DNA of 64,000 nt from Anaerolineales bacterium UBA5797 (GTDB lineage Bacteria; Chloroflexota; Anaerolineae; Anaerolineales; Villigracilaceae), in contig DIDP01000087.1 in the NCBI GenBank assembly GCA_002418205.1, positions 109,169-173,168 on the forward strand, written 5' to 3'. This document shows, piece after piece, positions 1-8,040 of the stretch (the first letter of the stretch is position 1; the number at the start of each line of letters is the position of its first letter). Under the pieces are notes generated by a model. It had not been told where the DNA came from, searched no databases, and saw nothing but the letters and a program-made list of their open reading frames with translations. The position numbers and the translations under genes were made by a program.

Positions 1-223
1 CGAGCAGTTCCTTGGCGCCTTCCTTCGTCAGGAACTGCAGGAAACGCTTCGGGCTGACTCCCGCCCAGCGCGTGAATAATCGCTGGAAATGGAACTCGCT
101 CAGCCCGATATTCGCCGCCACCTCTTCAAGGTTTGGCTGATCTTTGAAATGATTTTCAAGGTACAGGATCGCCTGCTCGATGCGCAGGTAATCGTCCGAA
201 AGTTGTTTCGTATCTGTGTTCAT
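1..223 (-). CDS. Ada-like AraC-type regulator, N-terminal part (runs off window)
   Basis: Only the first 74 codons are present; the gene continues beyond base 1. The start is the ATG at 223, with AAAAGGAG just upstream on the minus strand. The visible protein opens with an AraC-type helix-turn-helix: two short helices, the stretch LSEFHFQRLFTRWAGVSP, then KRFLQFLTKE. This phrasing is typical of two-domain proteins that join an AraC HTH to a methylated-DNA--protein-cysteine methyltransferase, used in the response to alkylated DNA. The methyltransferase half is outside the window, so the Ada-like call rests on resemblance of the HTH alone; another AraC-family regulator is possible. A structured region ending in a terminator (290-663) lies directly upstream. 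Confidence 0.7.
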   Translation of the reverse strand, partial: MNTDTKQLSDDYLRIEQAILYLENHFKDQPNLEEVAANIGLSEFHFQRLFTRWAGVSPKRFLQFLTKEGAKELL

Positions 224-289
224 AGTTTCTCCTTTTGAACATATTCTATGAACAACGTCTGCTCCTGCCGACCCGATTCTTGCTCAATT

Positions 290-663
290 AAACAAAAAAG
301 ACATGCCCGGGCATGTCTTGATAACAGCATATATGCCATTAAATAAAACAGCCCTTCCAAACACTTATACCAGATGCACTGACATGCTTCTGGTTCACTG
401 CGCTCACTTGTCCCGGTTGTTGCCATCCGGTTTTCGATGCGGGCAACAGCATTTTCCGCCCGATGGTTGGGCGTGTGTTACTCCTTGCGCTTGTTTCGGA
501 AGGGAGAAAGGAGTTCGTGACAAACTCCAGAGGCATCCGCTGATCGATCCGATTTTCACCCGGGTACCGGGATTAGCATGTCCCTCGCGGGACAGAACCT
601 CCACCTCGTAGTCCTGCCAAAGGCAGGACCCAGCCGCTATCTCTCCGTTATTCAGTTGTTAAT
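290..663 (-). ncRNA. Candidate structured RNA, unidentified family
   Basis: No convincing ORF lies here, but the minus strand is dense in hairpins: 611-629 (8 bp), 579-594 (6 bp closed by a GCGA tetraloop), 559-571, 510-528 (8 bp including a U.G pair that would be an A/C mismatch if read from the plus strand), 457-473, 418-448 and 370-393. A promoter-like pair lies at 671-699 and a terminator at 291-319, predicting a transcript of about 370 nt. The GNRA loop and the wobble pair both favour minus-strand transcription. I could not find the conserved cores of RNase P RNA, tmRNA, SRP RNA or a T-box. It may be a free RNA or the 5' leader of the Ada-like gene, whose ATG is about 70 nt past the terminator. 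Confidence 0.45.
291..319 (-). terminator. Perfect palindrome acting as intrinsic terminator
   Basis: A 22-bp perfect palindrome (298-319) folds on the minus strand as a 9-bp stem with loop CCGG and is followed by TTTTGTTT. It lies between the structured region and the Ada-like gene. As DNA it could also be a symmetric operator. Confidence 0.6.
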
Positions 664-670
664 GGCGGCG

Positions 671-699
671 ATTGTAAGCGCGGGCGGAATTCCCGTCAA
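671..699 (-). promoter_or_regulatory. Sigma-70-type promoter for the candidate RNA
   Basis: On the minus strand TTGACG (694-699) is followed by a 17-bp spacer and TACAAT (671-676), close to consensus in sequence and spacing. It would start transcription near 664, just before the run of hairpins. Confidence 0.55.
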
Positions 700-771
700 G
701 GACAAAAAAGGTGATTGTAATTCCGTTCGATTTTGGATAAGATGGGTCATCTTTTTATTTTGGAGGCATCG

Positions 772-2205
772 ATGAAATCCGCTCATTCGATCCGGGACTA
801 TGTGGATGTGATTCGAAATGGGATACGCTCCCAATTCAAGGATGGGAAACCGAAGAAGGTCCTCATCGTGGGGGCGGGCCTCGCGGGACTTGTAGCCGGG
901 CACGAACTAAAACGCGCTGGTCATACCCCGGTCATTTTCGAGGCGCAACAACGCATCGGCGGACGCGTGTACACATTACGCGAACCGTTTACCGAAGGTT
1001 TGTACGCGGAGGTTGGCGCGATGCGCATCCCGCGCGCCCACACCCTGACCATGGAATATATCGGGAAGTTCGGCTTGCAGACCAACGATTTCACCATGGA
1101 CAATCCCAATGCCTATTACTACATCGGCGGGCGGAAGGTCCGCGCGCACGAAGCGGCGAAAGACCCGTCCCTGCTTGGGTTCGAGGTGGCCGCAAATGAA
1201 AAGGGTAAACCAGCAGGGCAAATGTATATGAAGGCGATCCAGCCATTGATCGATCTGATCGAACGCGATGGGGAGGATGGCTGGGAGGAGATCGTCCTGG
1301 AATACGACCAGTATTCCACACGCGAGTTCCTGGAGTTGAATGGCTGGTCTGAAGGCATGATCGAAATGTTCGGACTTCTGGCAAACCAGGAGTCAGTCAT
1401 GAATTCCTCTTTTCTCGAATTGTTCCGCGAGGATTCCGGGAACTATTACACGAACATGGTCGAAATCCAGGGTGGTACCGATAGATTGCCATACGCGTTC
1501 CTCCCTGAGCTCAAGGACAACATCCGTTTCGGCGCGAAGATGACCGCCATGGATCAATCGCCCGAGGATGTAACCATTCATTACCAAACCCATGCCGGAA
1601 AATTCTCCGAAACCGGTGACTACGCCATCATCACGGTCCCATTCCCCGTGTTGCGCCACGTGGAAGTGCTCAAGCCTTTCTCGCGCGCCAAGAACCGCGC
1701 CATCCGCCAGTTGCACTACGATGCATCCGCGAAAATTTTGTTCCAATGCAAGCGTCGCTTTTGGGAGGAGGACGATGGCATCTTCGGCGGCGGCACGATC
1801 ACCGACCTGCCGATCCGCAACCTGTATTACCCCGATCATGGACGCGAGACCGGTCGCGGTGTGATCCTGGCAAGTTATACCTGGTCGGAGGATGCGCAGC
1901 GTTGGGGTTCCCTCAAACCGGATGATCGCATTATCCAGGCGCTCGATGATGTCGCAGAGATTCATCCGCAGGTCATCAATGAGTTCGAGGTCGGCGCATC
2001 ATGGATGTGGCACGATGATGAATTTGCAGGCGGTGCCTTCGCGCTGTTCGACCCGGGACAGCAAACTCTTTTGCATGATGAGATCGTCAAGCCCGAAGGC
2101 CGGATCCATTTCGCAGGTGAGCATGCTTCACTTTATCATGCGTGGATACAGGGCGCGATCGAGTCCGGGTTGCGGGCTGCGATCGCGATCCATCGGTCTC
2201 CATGA
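772..2205 (+). CDS. Flavin monoamine / L-amino-acid oxidase family protein
   Basis: This 477-residue FAD enzyme belongs to the amine oxidase family, which oxidises amines or L-amino acids to imines with release of hydrogen peroxide. The ADP-binding Rossmann motif VGAGLAGLVAG is at about residues 33-43, and the family motif RIGGRVYT at about 62-69. The C-terminal FAD-contact segment reads GRIHFAGEHAS followed by WIQGAIESG. I chose the ATG at 772 because GGAGG sits five bases before it; an in-frame TTG at 733 has no ribosome site. The long N-terminal helix before the Rossmann fold and the GEHAS...WIQGA ending resemble L-amino-acid oxidases more than putrescine-type oxidases, but the substrate cannot be read from sequence. 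No signal peptide is visible. The gene appears to be transcribed alone. Confidence 0.82.
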   Translation: MKSAHSIRDYVDVIRNGIRSQFKDGKPKKVLIVGAGLAGLVAGHELKRAGHTPVIFEAQQRIGGRVYTLREPFTEGLYAEVGAMRIPRAHTLTMEYIGKFGLQTNDFTMDNPNAYYYIGGRKVRAHEAAKDPSLLGFEVAANEKGKPAGQMYMKAIQPLIDLIERDGEDGWEEIVLEYDQYSTREFLELNGWSEGMIEMFGLLANQESVMNSSFLELFREDSGNYYTNMVEIQGGTDRLPYAFLPELKDNIRFGAKMTAMDQSPEDVTIHYQTHAGKFSETGDYAIITVPFPVLRHVEVLKPFSRAKNRAIRQLHYDASAKILFQCKRRFWEEDDGIFGGGTITDLPIRNLYYPDHGRETGRGVILASYTWSEDAQRWGSLKPDDRIIQALDDVAEIHPQVINEFEVGASWMWHDDEFAGGAFALFDPGQQTLLHDEIVKPEGRIHFAGEHASLYHAWIQGAIESGLRAAIAIHRSP

Positions 2206-2210
2206 ATAAT

Positions 2211-2248
2211 AAGACCCTCAAGGTTTTCAAAACCTTGAGGGTCTTTTG
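2211..2248 (+). terminator. Intrinsic terminator after the amine oxidase
   Basis: A perfect 17-bp inverted repeat (2211-2227 and 2229-2245) separated by one base, ending in TTTT, begins six bases after the stop codon. Confidence 0.85.
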
Positions 2249-2494
2249 TAATCGATGCCCCGCCAATGCCGTGTGCTGCCAAGTTTTGAACCTGCTTTCG
2301 CAGGTGGGTCCCGACCCAGAAACGCCGCCTTGGCTCAGGCCTATCGCGTTATTTCTTTTGGAGTTAGAGACCCTAAAAGTGAGTGTTGGCTCAAAACGGG
2401 ATGCGCAACATCACGAGCACAGCAGGGACAAGATTCTTATACCATAAACGTTGGTGCAATGGTAGAGAAAAATTAATTGCGGATGTGAAAGCAG
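2249..2494. other. Intergenic stretch without a recognised gene
   Basis: I see no supported ORF. A small hairpin ACCTGC-TTTC-GCAGGT is present near 2290-2305. The rest shows nothing recognisable until the promoter before the first lysozyme. Confidence 0.5.
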
Positions 2495-2523
2495 TTGATT
2501 TTGTAAAAAAATTATGCTACCCT
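2495..2523 (+). promoter_or_regulatory. Candidate promoter for the lysozyme pair
   Basis: TTGATT (2495-2500), a 17-bp spacer ending in TATGC, and TACCCT (2518-2523). The -10 box is weak, but the TATGC before it matches three better promoters in this window (36988, 38072, 40542). Confidence 0.35.
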
Positions 2524-2560
2524 TGATTGGATGTGTCCAACTTCATAAGAGGAGAGTGAT

Positions 2561-3580
2561 ATGGCGACAGTTCCCGGAATCGATGTCTCGTATTGGAATT
2601 CAGGAATCGATTGGCCCAAGGTGCGCGCGACGGGTCAACGCTTCGTTTTTATCAAGGCAACAGAGGGGGATTACTATGCCGATCCCACCTTCGACGATAA
2701 CTGGGTCGGCGCGAAATCAGCCGGACTCCTGCGAGGAGCCTACCATTTCTTCCGCGCCAACGTGGACCCCAAACGGCAGGCGAAAAAATTCATTGATTCC
2801 GTAAAGTCCATGAAGGATAACGGTGAACTTCCCTCGGTGCTTGACCTTGAAACACACGACGGTCAGGCGAAGGACAGGATCATCGCGCGTGCAAAGACCT
2901 GGCTCGATGAAGTGGAAAATGCCTTCGGCAAAAAGCCGATCATCTATTCGGGTCAATACTTCCTGCAGGATTATTTCTCGGAGGCTGGCGGCGGTCCTCC
3001 GGGCTGGGCAAAGGATTATCCGTTATGGCTTGCGCAATATCCCAATGTTTATGTCGAGGGTTCCCAACCTTATCTACCGCGCGGCTGGTTCAAATGGACC
3101 TTCTGGCAATACAGCGAAAAAGGTCGCCTCAACGGAATCAATGCAAGCGTGGACCTGAACGTCTTCAACGGCACGCTGGAGGAGTTATATAAGTTTGCGG
3201 GCGCAAAGATCACGACCGGACCCGATAAGAAGGAGAAGACGCACAAGGTCAAGGCGGGCGATACATTCGAATCGATCGCGAATGCATATGGTGTCACCGT
3301 CCGTGAGCTGGTGAGCGCCAACCCGCAACTGCTCAGGACGGGCGATTCCTTAACGGTGCCGGTCGCAGTGGCGATCCCGAATGAAGACGGAGACAGTTCC
3401 GGGTCCCCGGGTGGAGGCGGTTCTTCGTCCACACCCGCGCGGACATATACCGTCAAGTCCGGCGATACGTTGTATGCCATTGCCGTCAAGTTCAACACGA
3501 CCGTTGCCGCCATTGCCGCGGAAAATAACATCAAGAATGTCAACCGCATTTCGGTCGGGCAGGTATTGCGAATCCCTTAA
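2561..3580 (+). CDS. GH25 lysozyme with two LysM domains
   Basis: This 339-residue protein is a glycoside hydrolase family 25 muramidase, which cleaves the beta-1,4 bond between MurNAc and GlcNAc in peptidoglycan. The catalytic barrel fills about residues 1-215: GIDVSYWNSGIDW at the start, the DLE catalytic pair in VLDLETHDG, the strand motifs WLAQYPN and FWQYSE, and VDLNVFNGT at the end. Two LysM modules follow (about 226-265 and 292-339, the second opening with YTVKSGDTLYAIA), joined by a Gly/Ser-rich linker, and would hold the enzyme on cell wall. The start ATG has AGAGGAG upstream. No signal peptide or transmembrane segment is visible. A paralogue follows after 30 bases, presumably in one transcript. 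Confidence 0.9.
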   Translation: MATVPGIDVSYWNSGIDWPKVRATGQRFVFIKATEGDYYADPTFDDNWVGAKSAGLLRGAYHFFRANVDPKRQAKKFIDSVKSMKDNGELPSVLDLETHDGQAKDRIIARAKTWLDEVENAFGKKPIIYSGQYFLQDYFSEAGGGPPGWAKDYPLWLAQYPNVYVEGSQPYLPRGWFKWTFWQYSEKGRLNGINASVDLNVFNGTLEELYKFAGAKITTGPDKKEKTHKVKAGDTFESIANAYGVTVRELVSANPQLLRTGDSLTVPVAVAIPNEDGDSSGSPGGGGSSSTPARTYTVKSGDTLYAIAVKFNTTVAAIAAENNIKNVNRISVGQVLRIP

Positions 3581-3610
3581 GTTCGATCGGGTTTGATCGA
3601 GGAGGCAGTC

Positions 3611-4669
3611 ATGAATCTGGTGCATGGTGTTGATGTCAGCGTCTTTGAGCCGCGCGTGGATTGGCGCGCGCTTCGGGCGCAGGGATTCCGGTTCGCATTG
3701 ATCCGCGCGACCTCGGGGATCGGTTACGTTGACCCGAAATTCGCCGAGCATTGGGCGGGCGCGCGGGAAGCCGGCCTGCTGCGCGGCGCGTATCATTATC
3801 TGATCGCCGGGCAGGATCCGGGGAGGCAGGCTGATCTGTTCATTGCAACGGTTGGAAATGATAAAGGGGAACTGCCGCCCATCGTCGATCTTGAAGATGC
3901 CTATAATGAAAAGGAGAGCAACAGCCGGATCATTGCCTCCTGTGAGGCGGTGTTGAAGCGTCTTGATAGTGCCTTCGGTCGCAAATCCATGGTGTATTCG
4001 CGCAAGACCTATTTGCAGGTACACGTCACGGTTGGCGGCAGGGCGCCGGCGTGGGCGAAGGATTACGATCTCTGGGTGGCGCAATATCCATATGTGTTCA
4101 ACAGCGCGACCATGCCAAACGTCAACATGCCCATGCAGCCGGATGGCTGGAAGGCCTGGAAGTTCTGGCAGTACTCCGAGACAGCCATCGTGGAGGGCGT
4201 CACCGATGAATATAACCGCCCGACGCGCATCGATCTGAACTGGTTCCGCGGCACCGAGGCGGAGTTGTATCAGTTTGCCAATGTCCAGCCGGCGCAGGCT
4301 CTTGCCTACACGGTCAAGGCTGGGGATACGTTCAAGTCGATCGCGGATCAACACGATCTGACCCTCACGGAATTGCTCGACGCCAATCCGGCATTGTTGC
4401 AGGTGGGCGCCTCATTGACCATCCCCGGACGCGTCCAAATCCCCACGCCGCCGGAGGATACCGGTGAGGATACCTCCTCGCAGCCTCAGGATAATTCAGG
4501 CGGAACGCCGGGCACGAAACCGGTGGTGACCCACACGGTGAAGAAGGGGGATACGCTCTCCGGCATTGCCCTCAAATACGGCACCACTGTGGACGCGATC
4601 ATGGCGATCAACCCGCAGATCACGAACCGGAATATCATCAGCATCGGGCAGGTGATCGTAATTCCGTGA
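3611..4669 (+). CDS. Second GH25 lysozyme with two LysM domains
   Basis: A 352-residue paralogue of the preceding gene with the same architecture: GH25 barrel (GVDVSVFEPRVDW, IVDLEDAYN with the DLE pair, WVAQYPY, FWQYSE, IDLNWFRGT), then a LysM, a Thr/Pro/Gly-rich linker and a second LysM (HTVKKGDTLSGIA). The ATG at 3611 is chosen because GAGGAGG precedes it by a few bases; an in-frame TTG at 3593 has no such site. Like its neighbour it starts directly with the catalytic domain and shows no export signal. The pair looks like a tandem duplication with substantial divergence. No phage genes are nearby, so a host-wall remodelling or defensive role is more likely than phage lysis, but this is inference. 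Confidence 0.88.
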   Translation: MNLVHGVDVSVFEPRVDWRALRAQGFRFALIRATSGIGYVDPKFAEHWAGAREAGLLRGAYHYLIAGQDPGRQADLFIATVGNDKGELPPIVDLEDAYNEKESNSRIIASCEAVLKRLDSAFGRKSMVYSRKTYLQVHVTVGGRAPAWAKDYDLWVAQYPYVFNSATMPNVNMPMQPDGWKAWKFWQYSETAIVEGVTDEYNRPTRIDLNWFRGTEAELYQFANVQPAQALAYTVKAGDTFKSIADQHDLTLTELLDANPALLQVGASLTIPGRVQIPTPPEDTGEDTSSQPQDNSGGTPGTKPVVTHTVKKGDTLSGIALKYGTTVDAIMAINPQITNRNIISIGQVIVIP

Positions 4670-4684
4670 GCCTGTTAAAAACAC

Positions 4685-4719
4685 AAACTCCCCGTCACGC
4701 ATCACGCGGCGGGGAGTTT
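4685..4719. terminator. Shared terminator between convergent genes
   Basis: AAACTCCCC (4685-4693) pairs with GGGGAGTTT (4711-4719). It lies between the stop of the lysozyme gene (plus) and the stop of asnS (minus). On the minus strand it is followed after a few bases by TTTTT, so it fits asnS best. Confidence 0.7.
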
Positions 4720-4733
4720 GATTCCGTCATGGA

Positions 4734-6074
4734 TTACGGATACACCCTCTTGATCGTCCGCGGGAAGGGGATCGCCTCACGGATGTGTTCGATTCCGCAC
4801 AGCCAGGCGACGACTCGCTCCACGCCCATGCCGAATCCCGAATGCGGAACGGAGCCATACTTGCGCAGTTCCAGATACCACTTGAATGCCTCTTCAGGCA
4901 AGCCTTCCTTGCGGATGCGTTCGAGCAGTTTGTCGTGGTCGCTCATGCGCTCGGAGCCGCCGCAGATTTCACCGTAGCCTTCCGGCGCGAGCAGGTCCAC
5001 CGATTTGCAGACCTCCGGGCGACCGGGCCACGGTTCCATGTAGAAGGCTTTGACCGCGCTGGGATACCCATACACGAATAAAGGCTTATCGTGCAGTTTG
5101 GTCAATTCGGCTTCGTGCGGCGCGCCGAAATCCATGCCCCATTCGAATTTGAGCAACTCCTTGCGTTCAGGGTCGGTCTCTTTTTCATGGAGGTCGATCA
5201 GGTATTTCGCCGCGTCATCATAGGACATGCGCGGGAAGGGCGCCGAAATGTTTTGAAGTTTTGTCACATCGCGTTCGAGGAATTTCAATTCCGCCGCGCA
5301 GTCGCGCAGCACGGTCTGGACGATGTGAGTAATGAGACCCTCCTCCACTTCCATCAAGCCGTCGAGGTCGCAGAAGGCAATTTCGGGTTCAAGCATCCAG
5401 AACTCGGTCAGGTGGCGACGCGTCTTCGATTTCTCGGCGCGGAACGTTGGACCGAAGCAATAGACCTTTCCGAACGCGAAGATGTTGGCTTCGTTGTAGA
5501 GTTGTCCCGTTTGGGCGAGGTATGCAAAGCCTTCGTCGAAGTAGGGTGTCTCGAAGAGGGTGGTTGTCCCTTCGGCGGCGGCAGGGGTAAGTATGGGGGT
5601 GTCGAGATTGAAGAAGCCGTTTGAGTCCAGATACTCGCGCACCGCGGACATGACCTTCACGCGCACGCGCAGGATCGCCCATTGACTTTGCATCCGGATC
5701 CACAAGTGGCGGTTGTCTAGTGCGAAGTCCACGCCGTGGTCTTTGAGCGACATGGGGTAGTCGAGCGCTGCCTCCTGTACGATTTCGATTTGCTTCACGC
5801 CGATTTCATAACCGCCCGGAATGCCCGGTGCGCGCTTATCCTCCCGCACCGCGCCGCTGATGATGACCGATGATTCCTGCGGCAGGCGCATGACCTTGTC
5901 GAAGACTTCAGGTTCGAGATCGCCTTTGAACGCCACGCATTGTACAAAGCCCGATCCATCACGCACGAGCAGGAAGCATAGTTTGCCCTTGTCGGTGCGG
6001 TTATAGACCCAGCCCTTGATCTCGACATCCTGTCCAACATGCTTTGATATGTCGCTCACTCGAATAGTTTCCAT
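4734..6074 (-). CDS. asnS: Asparaginyl-tRNA synthetase
   Basis: AsnRS charges tRNA-Asn with asparagine using ATP. The 446-residue product is close to the usual bacterial length. It has an N-terminal OB-fold anticodon domain (VEIKGWVYNRTDKGK) and a class II catalytic core. Motif 2 is visible as FRAEKSKTRRHLTEF and motif 3 as GFGMGVERVVAWL near the C-terminus. The start ATG at 6074 has GAGGAG upstream. It follows aspS by 29 bases in the same direction, so both are probably one operon read from the leader at about 8034. A dedicated AsnRS means Asn-tRNA can be made directly, without the transamidation route. Confidence 0.95.
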   Translation of the reverse strand: METIRVSDISKHVGQDVEIKGWVYNRTDKGKLCFLLVRDGSGFVQCVAFKGDLEPEVFDKVMRLPQESSVIISGAVREDKRAPGIPGGYEIGVKQIEIVQEAALDYPMSLKDHGVDFALDNRHLWIRMQSQWAILRVRVKVMSAVREYLDSNGFFNLDTPILTPAAAEGTTTLFETPYFDEGFAYLAQTGQLYNEANIFAFGKVYCFGPTFRAEKSKTRRHLTEFWMLEPEIAFCDLDGLMEVEEGLITHIVQTVLRDCAAELKFLERDVTKLQNISAPFPRMSYDDAAKYLIDLHEKETDPERKELLKFEWGMDFGAPHEAELTKLHDKPLFVYGYPSAVKAFYMEPWPGRPEVCKSVDLLAPEGYGEICGGSERMSDHDKLLERIRKEGLPEEAFKWYLELRKYGSVPHSGFGMGVERVVAWLCGIEHIREAIPFPRTIKRVYP

Positions 6075-6103
6075 AATCTCTCCTCGTTTGTGGATAGGAC
6101 CAC

Positions 6104-7867
6104 TTATTCCACAACCTTGATGTGCAATTCCTTCAGCTGTTTGTCGGTGGCCGGTGCTGGCGCATCTGCCATTACATCGCGCCCGGCCTGATTCTTCGGG
6201 AAGGCGATCACCTCGCGGATGTTCGGTTCGTCCGCCAGCAGCATTACGAGACGATCGATGCCCGGCGCCATGCCGCCATGCGGCGGCGCGCCATACTCGA
6301 ACGCCTCCAGCATGTGACCGAACTTCTGCTCGATCTCGTCACCGCTCAACCCAAGCAATTGGAAAACCTTCAACTGAATGTCACTGCGATGGATACGGAT
6401 CGAACCTGACGCCATCTCATATCCGTTGCAGACCATGTCATACGCATCCGACAGGATCTCCGCCGGGTTCGTCTCGAACTTCGGCAGATCCTCCAGTTTG
6501 GGCATCGTGAACGGATGATGTTCGGCATCCCATTTTTGCTCTTCCTCGTTCCAGGCAAACATCGGGAAATCCACGATCCATGCGAACGCCATCACATCCT
6601 TATCCACGAGATTCAACTTGTCCCGCAGGATCAGGCGCAAACCACCCAGCACCTTGTTGACGACCGCCCGTGCATCCGCCGCGAACAGGATCAGGTCGCC
6701 TTCCTTCGCGCCGGATTTGGATTTGACCGCCTCCACCTCCGCCTCGCTGACGAACTTCGCGGCGGTTCCTTTCACGCCTTCGCCTGTCAGCGCCAGAGTA
6801 GCCAATCCCTTCGCCCCGAATGTTTTCGCCGACTCGGTCAACGCGTCCACCTCCTTGCGCGAGTAACCGGCACATCCCGGCGCGACGATGCACTTGATCA
6901 CACCGCCGCCCTCCAACGCGGCCTGAAAGACCTTGAACTCGCTTTTGGCAAATACTTCGCCGACGTCGATTAATTCCATGCCAAAGCGCAGGTCGGGTTT
7001 ATCCGTTCCGTACCTTTCCATGACTTCCCTGTACGAAAATTTTAGCCAGGGCGAGGAAAATAATTTTTTGTGCGGGGTCACCACCGGGAGCATCTTCGTG
7101 TACAAATCTTCGACCAGATCCAATACATCGTCGCGGTGGGCGAACGACATCTCGAGGTCAAGTTGCGTGAACTCGGGCTGGCGGTCGCCGCGCAGGTCTT
7201 CATCGCGGAAACAACGCGCGATCTGGAAGTAGCGGTCCATCCCGGCAACCATCAGTAACTGCTTGAGTTGCTGCGGCGATTGAGGCAGCGCGTAGAAATG
7301 TCCCGGATGGATGCGGGATGGCACGAGATAGTCGCGCGCGCCCTCGGGGGTGGCTTTAAAAAGAATGGGAGTTTCGATCTCGATGAACCCATGCTCATCC
7401 ATGTAATCGCGCATGAACTTCACCACCTTATGGCGCAGAACCATGTTGCGCGTCAGCCGCTCGCGGCGCAGGTCGAGATACCGATATCTCAAACGGATAT
7501 CTTCGTTCTCGTCCTCGTCGCGGCTGACCACGATGGGCGTCGCCTTGGATTGATTCAGGACGACCACCTTTTGCGCTTCGACCTCGATCTCGCCCGTTCC
7601 CATTTTGGGATTGAACTGATCGGAGGGGCGCATCTTCACGGGACCCGTGACCTGCAACACCCATTCGGCCCTTGCCTCCGCGATGACCTTGTGCGTGTCG
7701 GGGAAGGCGTCCGGGTTGGATACGATCTGCGTGATGCCGTGGCGGTCACGCAGCACGAGGAAGATCACGCCGCCGAATGTGCGGACGTTATGGACCCAGC
7801 CCGCGAGGGTCACTTGCTGACCCGCGTGGGAGGCTCTCAGCTCGCCACAGGTATGAGTGTTGTACAT
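6104..7867 (-). CDS. aspS: Aspartyl-tRNA synthetase
   Basis: AspRS charges tRNA-Asp. The 587-residue product has the usual bacterial layout: N-terminal OB-fold (LAGWVHNVRTFGGVIF), class II core with QSPQQLKQL and FRDEDLRGDRQPEF, a central GAD insertion, and motif 3 as GMAPGIDRLVMLLADEPN. The ATG at 7867 is chosen because GGAGG lies nine bases upstream and it gives normal length; a longer in-frame start would run through the attenuator hairpin. At the position that separates discriminating from non-discriminating enzymes (Leu in E. coli, His in Pseudomonas, from memory) this protein has Phe in RTFGG, so tRNA specificity is not settled by that residue. The gene leads the operon and is preceded by a leader peptide and attenuator. 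Confidence 0.95.
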   Translation of the reverse strand: MYNTHTCGELRASHAGQQVTLAGWVHNVRTFGGVIFLVLRDRHGITQIVSNPDAFPDTHKVIAEARAEWVLQVTGPVKMRPSDQFNPKMGTGEIEVEAQKVVVLNQSKATPIVVSRDEDENEDIRLRYRYLDLRRERLTRNMVLRHKVVKFMRDYMDEHGFIEIETPILFKATPEGARDYLVPSRIHPGHFYALPQSPQQLKQLLMVAGMDRYFQIARCFRDEDLRGDRQPEFTQLDLEMSFAHRDDVLDLVEDLYTKMLPVVTPHKKLFSSPWLKFSYREVMERYGTDKPDLRFGMELIDVGEVFAKSEFKVFQAALEGGGVIKCIVAPGCAGYSRKEVDALTESAKTFGAKGLATLALTGEGVKGTAAKFVSEAEVEAVKSKSGAKEGDLILFAADARAVVNKVLGGLRLILRDKLNLVDKDVMAFAWIVDFPMFAWNEEEQKWDAEHHPFTMPKLEDLPKFETNPAEILSDAYDMVCNGYEMASGSIRIHRSDIQLKVFQLLGLSGDEIEQKFGHMLEAFEYGAPPHGGMAPGIDRLVMLLADEPNIREVIAFPKNQAGRDVMADAPAPATDKQLKELHIKVVE

Positions 7868-7890
7868 GATGTGCCTCCGATGGTTCCAGA

Positions 7891-7926
7891 CAAAATAAAT
7901 CGCCCTTCGCGTGTGCGTCGGGCGAT
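7891..7926 (-). terminator. Attenuator terminator in the aspS leader (segments 3:4)
   Basis: On the minus strand ATCGCCC (7926-7920) pairs with GGGCGAT (7905-7899), and TTATTTTG follows at once. It lies between the leader peptide stop and the aspS start, 23 bases before the aspS ATG. Segment 3 extended (TCGCCCGAC, 7925-7917) can instead pair with GTTGGGCGA (7971-7963) inside the leader coding sequence, over nine base pairs with one G.U, which would destroy the terminator. Confidence 0.75.
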
Positions 7927-7947
7927 CTGGATTGACTTGATCAACCG

Positions 7948-8031
7948 TCAACCGGCAAAGCTTCGCCCAACGATTCTGGGATCGTCATTATCGTTATTAT
8001 TGTCATTGGCGAAGCGGTTGCGGTATTGCAT
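7948..8031 (-). CDS. Asp/Asn-rich leader peptide of the aspS-asnS operon
   Basis: This 27-codon ORF begins at the ATG at 8031 and ends with TGA at 7948. Residues 9-17 read NDNNNDNDD: nine consecutive Asn or Asp codons (AAT GAC AAT AAT AAC GAT AAT GAC GAT) directly upstream of the genes that charge those two tRNAs. Codons 6-8 (GCTTCGCC, 8015-8008) are complementary to GGCGAAGC (7967-7960) in codons 22-24. That second segment can also pair with the 5' arm of the downstream terminator. Stalling on the Asn/Asp run would cover segment 1 and free segment 2 to form the antiterminator; running to the stop codon would cover segment 2 and allow termination. It has no Shine-Dalgarno site and sits only about nine bases after a TATAAT box. 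The peptide itself is probably not functional. Confidence 0.8.
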   Translation of the reverse strand: MQYRNRFANDNNNDNDDPRIVGRSFAG

Positions 8032-8040
8032 AATGTTCGC

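Noticed and set aside
303..611. 102-residue plus-strand ORF
   Set aside because: It has no ribosome site, low-likelihood composition and runs across the hairpins of the structured region.
290..663. RNase P RNA, tmRNA or SRP RNA
   Set aside because: Size and position fit, but I could not find the RNase P core words (GAGGAAAGTCC, ACAGAA in the right strand), the tRNA-like ends of tmRNA, or the SRP GGAAGCAG loop.
2561..4669. Prophage lysis module
   Set aside because: No holin, tail or other phage genes are nearby; neighbours are ordinary metabolic and tRNA synthetase genes.
4785..5624. Long ORFs opposite asnS
   Set aside because: They are shadows of the asnS coding frame on the other strand; similar shadows opposite aspS, smc and the nuo genes were also dropped.
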